Positions 5,664 through 6,966 of a DNA stretch of 6,966 nucleotides are shown in pieces. Positions within the stretch are counted from its first letter, which is position 1. Every line of letters starts with the position of its first letter. A model generated the notes under the pieces. That model ran no database searches. It was not told the origin of the DNA and worked only from the letters and a program-made list of their open reading frames with translations. The stretch lies in NCBI GenBank assembly GCA_001303665.1, contig LJUF01000307.1, positions 1-6,966 of the forward strand, read 5' to 3'. Made by a program: the position numbers and the translations under genes. This stretch comes from Phycisphaerae bacterium SM23_33. Its GTDB lineage: Bacteria > Planctomycetota > Phycisphaerae > SM23-33.

Positions 5664-6966
5664 CAGCCATATCGTCCGCCCGCGGCCAAACCATCAGTAA
5701 AAGGCCTGTACCTGTCGGTCCTGGTCGCCGCGGCGGTGCTGTATGGCCTGACCTGCCAGCGCGGACTGAGCTGGCAGGACAGCGGGATGTTCCAGTTCCG
5801 CGCCGACCGCGGCGATCTTGGCCTCGCCGGCCAGCTGGGCCTGGCACTGGCCCATCCCCTGTACATTACCGCCGGCTGGCTGCTGAAGTTCATTCCGCTG
5901 GGCAAGCTGCCCTTCTGGCTGAACCTCTTCAGCGGCCTGGGCATGGCGGTGGCCCTGGCCAACCTGGCGGCCGTCTGTGCCCTGCTGACCGGCCGGCGGA
6001 GCATCGCCGCCGCCATCGCCGCCATGCTGGCCCTCGCCCATACGCCCTGGTGGCTGGCCACCGTCGCCGAGGTCTACACCTGGTCGCTGGCCGGCTTCAC
6101 CGCCGAAGTCTGGCTGCTGGTGCTGCTCGTTCGCCGCCCCACCTGGCCGAAGCTGCTCGGCCTGGCGCTGATTTCCGGGCTGGGCCTGGCCGTCCACGAC
6201 TTCGCCCTGCTGCCCCTGCCGGTGTACCTGATCGTCGCCGTCGTGCTCGCGGTCAGGCGGCGCCTGCCGGCCTGGTCGCTGGCCGCCGCCGCCGGCGCGT
6301 ATCTGGTCGGCGCCGGCCTTTACCTCGGCATGATCGCCGCCAAGGCCGCCGAGGTCGGTAGTCTGCTCTTGGCGGTCAAGTCGGCCCTGTTCGGCACCTA
6401 CCAGGCCCGGGTCCTGGGGGCCGCCCCGGCCGCCTCGTATCAGGCCGCCAACCTCGCCTTCGTGGGCATGAACCTCATCAACGTCCTGCTGCCGCTGGCG
6501 GTCGTCGGCGCCTGGGTGCTGAAGCGGCGCCTCGGGCCGATGCTGGCCTGGCCCATCTGGGCTCTGGCCGCCATCCAGGTTGTCTTCGCCGGGCGCTACT
6601 TCGTGCCCGACCAGTTCACCTTCTTCCTGCCCAGCTACGCCATGCTGGCGGTGCTGGCCGCCGTCGGCATGCAGGCCCTGATCCGCCGCGGTGCGGCCTG
6701 GCGGGGGGCGGTGTGGGCGGCGTGGGCGGCGTCGCTGGTGCTGATGCCTGTGCTGTACGGCCTGGCGCCGTCGCTGGCCCGGCGGCTCGTACCCTCGGCG
6801 GTGCAGCGCGAGCGAGAGTTGCCGTTTCGCGACGAAGCCCGGTATTGGCTGACGCCCTGGAAGCACAACGAGGACTCGGCCGAACGCTTCGCCCGCGCCG
6901 CCCTGGAGCAGGTCAAGCCCGACGCCGTCATCCTGGCCGAGCCGACCCCGCATTACGCCCTGGCGG
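5646..6966 (+). CDS. DUF2723 membrane protein, protein O-mannosyltransferase-like (3' partial)
   Basis: Translating from the ATG at 5646 gives 440 uninterrupted codons to the right edge, with no stop, so the gene continues beyond the window. The start is well bounded: an in-frame TAG at 5631-5633 lies 12 nt before it and no other start codon intervenes. No Shine-Dalgarno is present. The protein opens with a short polar segment and a helix (about residues 20-36), then RGLSWQDSGMFQF (39-51, Asp45), LALAHPLY (66-73), a WLNLFSGL helix (91-98), and ATVAEVYTWSL (138-148). HDF (184-186) and YFVPDQFTFFLPSYAMLAVLAAVG (318-341) follow. This order (Trp-x-Asp loop, His-Pro, Asn-Leu helix, Glu-Val-Tyr, late Pro-Asp) is that of DUF2723, a GT-C-type family related to TMEM260 and annotated in bacteria as O-mannosyltransferase-like. 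After about residue 405 a soluble part begins (SAERFARAALEQVKPDAVILAEP). It is divergent from the ubiA-like gene. Sugar and acceptor are not determined. Confidence 0.88.
   Translation, partial: MRDVAQQPYRPPAAKPSVKGLYLSVLVAAAVLYGLTCQRGLSWQDSGMFQFRADRGDLGLAGQLGLALAHPLYITAGWLLKFIPLGKLPFWLNLFSGLGMAVALANLAAVCALLTGRRSIAAAIAAMLALAHTPWWLATVAEVYTWSLAGFTAEVWLLVLLVRRPTWPKLLGLALISGLGLAVHDFALLPLPVYLIVAVVLAVRRRLPAWSLAAAAGAYLVGAGLYLGMIAAKAAEVGSLLLAVKSALFGTYQARVLGAAPAASYQAANLAFVGMNLINVLLPLAVVGAWVLKRRLGPMLAWPIWALAAIQVVFAGRYFVPDQFTFFLPSYAMLAVLAAVGMQALIRRGAAWRGAVWAAWAASLVLMPVLYGLAPSLARRLVPSAVQRERELPFRDEARYWLTPWKHNEDSAERFARAALEQVKPDAVILAEPTPHYALA

Noticed and set aside
6050..6361. Short plus-strand frame within the DUF2723 gene
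   Set aside because: It is in a different frame from the DUF2723 protein and its product is Arg/Gly/Pro-rich with no features; it is a shadow.
5694..6953. Minus-strand frame (419 codons) at the right edge
   Set aside because: Gln/Gly-rich product with no motif, lying opposite the open DUF2723 frame, which has a consistent membrane-protein signature and a bounded start.
1..6966. Mobile element, CRISPR array, tRNA, rRNA or toxin-antitoxin pair
   Set aside because: No transposase or integrase motifs, spaced direct repeats, cloverleaf-forming segments or small gene pairs were found by reading both strands. Base composition also looks uniform by eye.

Overview
The window is GC-rich throughout and densely coding, with NNC/NNG codons dominating and long spurious ORFs opposite the real genes. 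No organism is named by the sequence. The protein set suggests a Planctomycetota (or related PVC-group) genome: a membrane glycosyltransferase carrying a tetratricopeptide (TPR) tail with the 'AWLLATCPD…RDG…AV.LAE.AC' signature common in that group, a DUF362 protein, a DUF2723 protein, and few Shine-Dalgarno sites. This assignment is an inference.

Layout. (1) Positions 1-941, + strand: the C-terminal part of a protein whose start lies left of the window. It looks like a glycoside-hydrolase-type TIM barrel. (2) 917-2017, - strand: a DUF362 protein that overlaps gene 1 tail-to-tail by 25 nt and has its own promoter-like sequence and ribosome binding site. (3) 2148-4493, - strand: a polytopic GT39/PMT-like glycosyltransferase fused to about eight TPRs. 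(4) 4550-5581, - strand: a UbiA-superfamily membrane transferase whose motifs match decaprenyl-phosphate phosphoribosyltransferases. (5) 5646 to the right edge, + strand: a DUF2723 (bacterial protein O-mannosyltransferase-like) membrane protein, cut off by the window end. It is read divergently from gene 4 across a 64-nt gap.

How they may work together. Genes 4, 3 and 2 run in one direction (ubiA-like, then GT39-TPR, then DUF362) with gaps of 56 and 130 nt, so genes 4 and 3 are probably co-transcribed and gene 2 may also have its own promoter. The UbiA-like enzyme would make a polyprenyl-phosphate-linked pentose. GT39 and DUF2723 enzymes are GT-C-type transferases expected to use polyprenyl-phosphate sugars on the outer face of the membrane. 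The cluster therefore reads as a small envelope or protein glycosylation locus with a possible lipid-linked pentose donor. No epimerase of the DprE1/DprE2 type lies in the window, so the final sugar is unknown.

No rRNA, tRNA, CRISPR array, insertion sequence, phage gene or long direct repeat was seen. The most unusual non-coding element is a perfect 16-bp palindrome centred on the proposed start codon of the ubiA-like gene.
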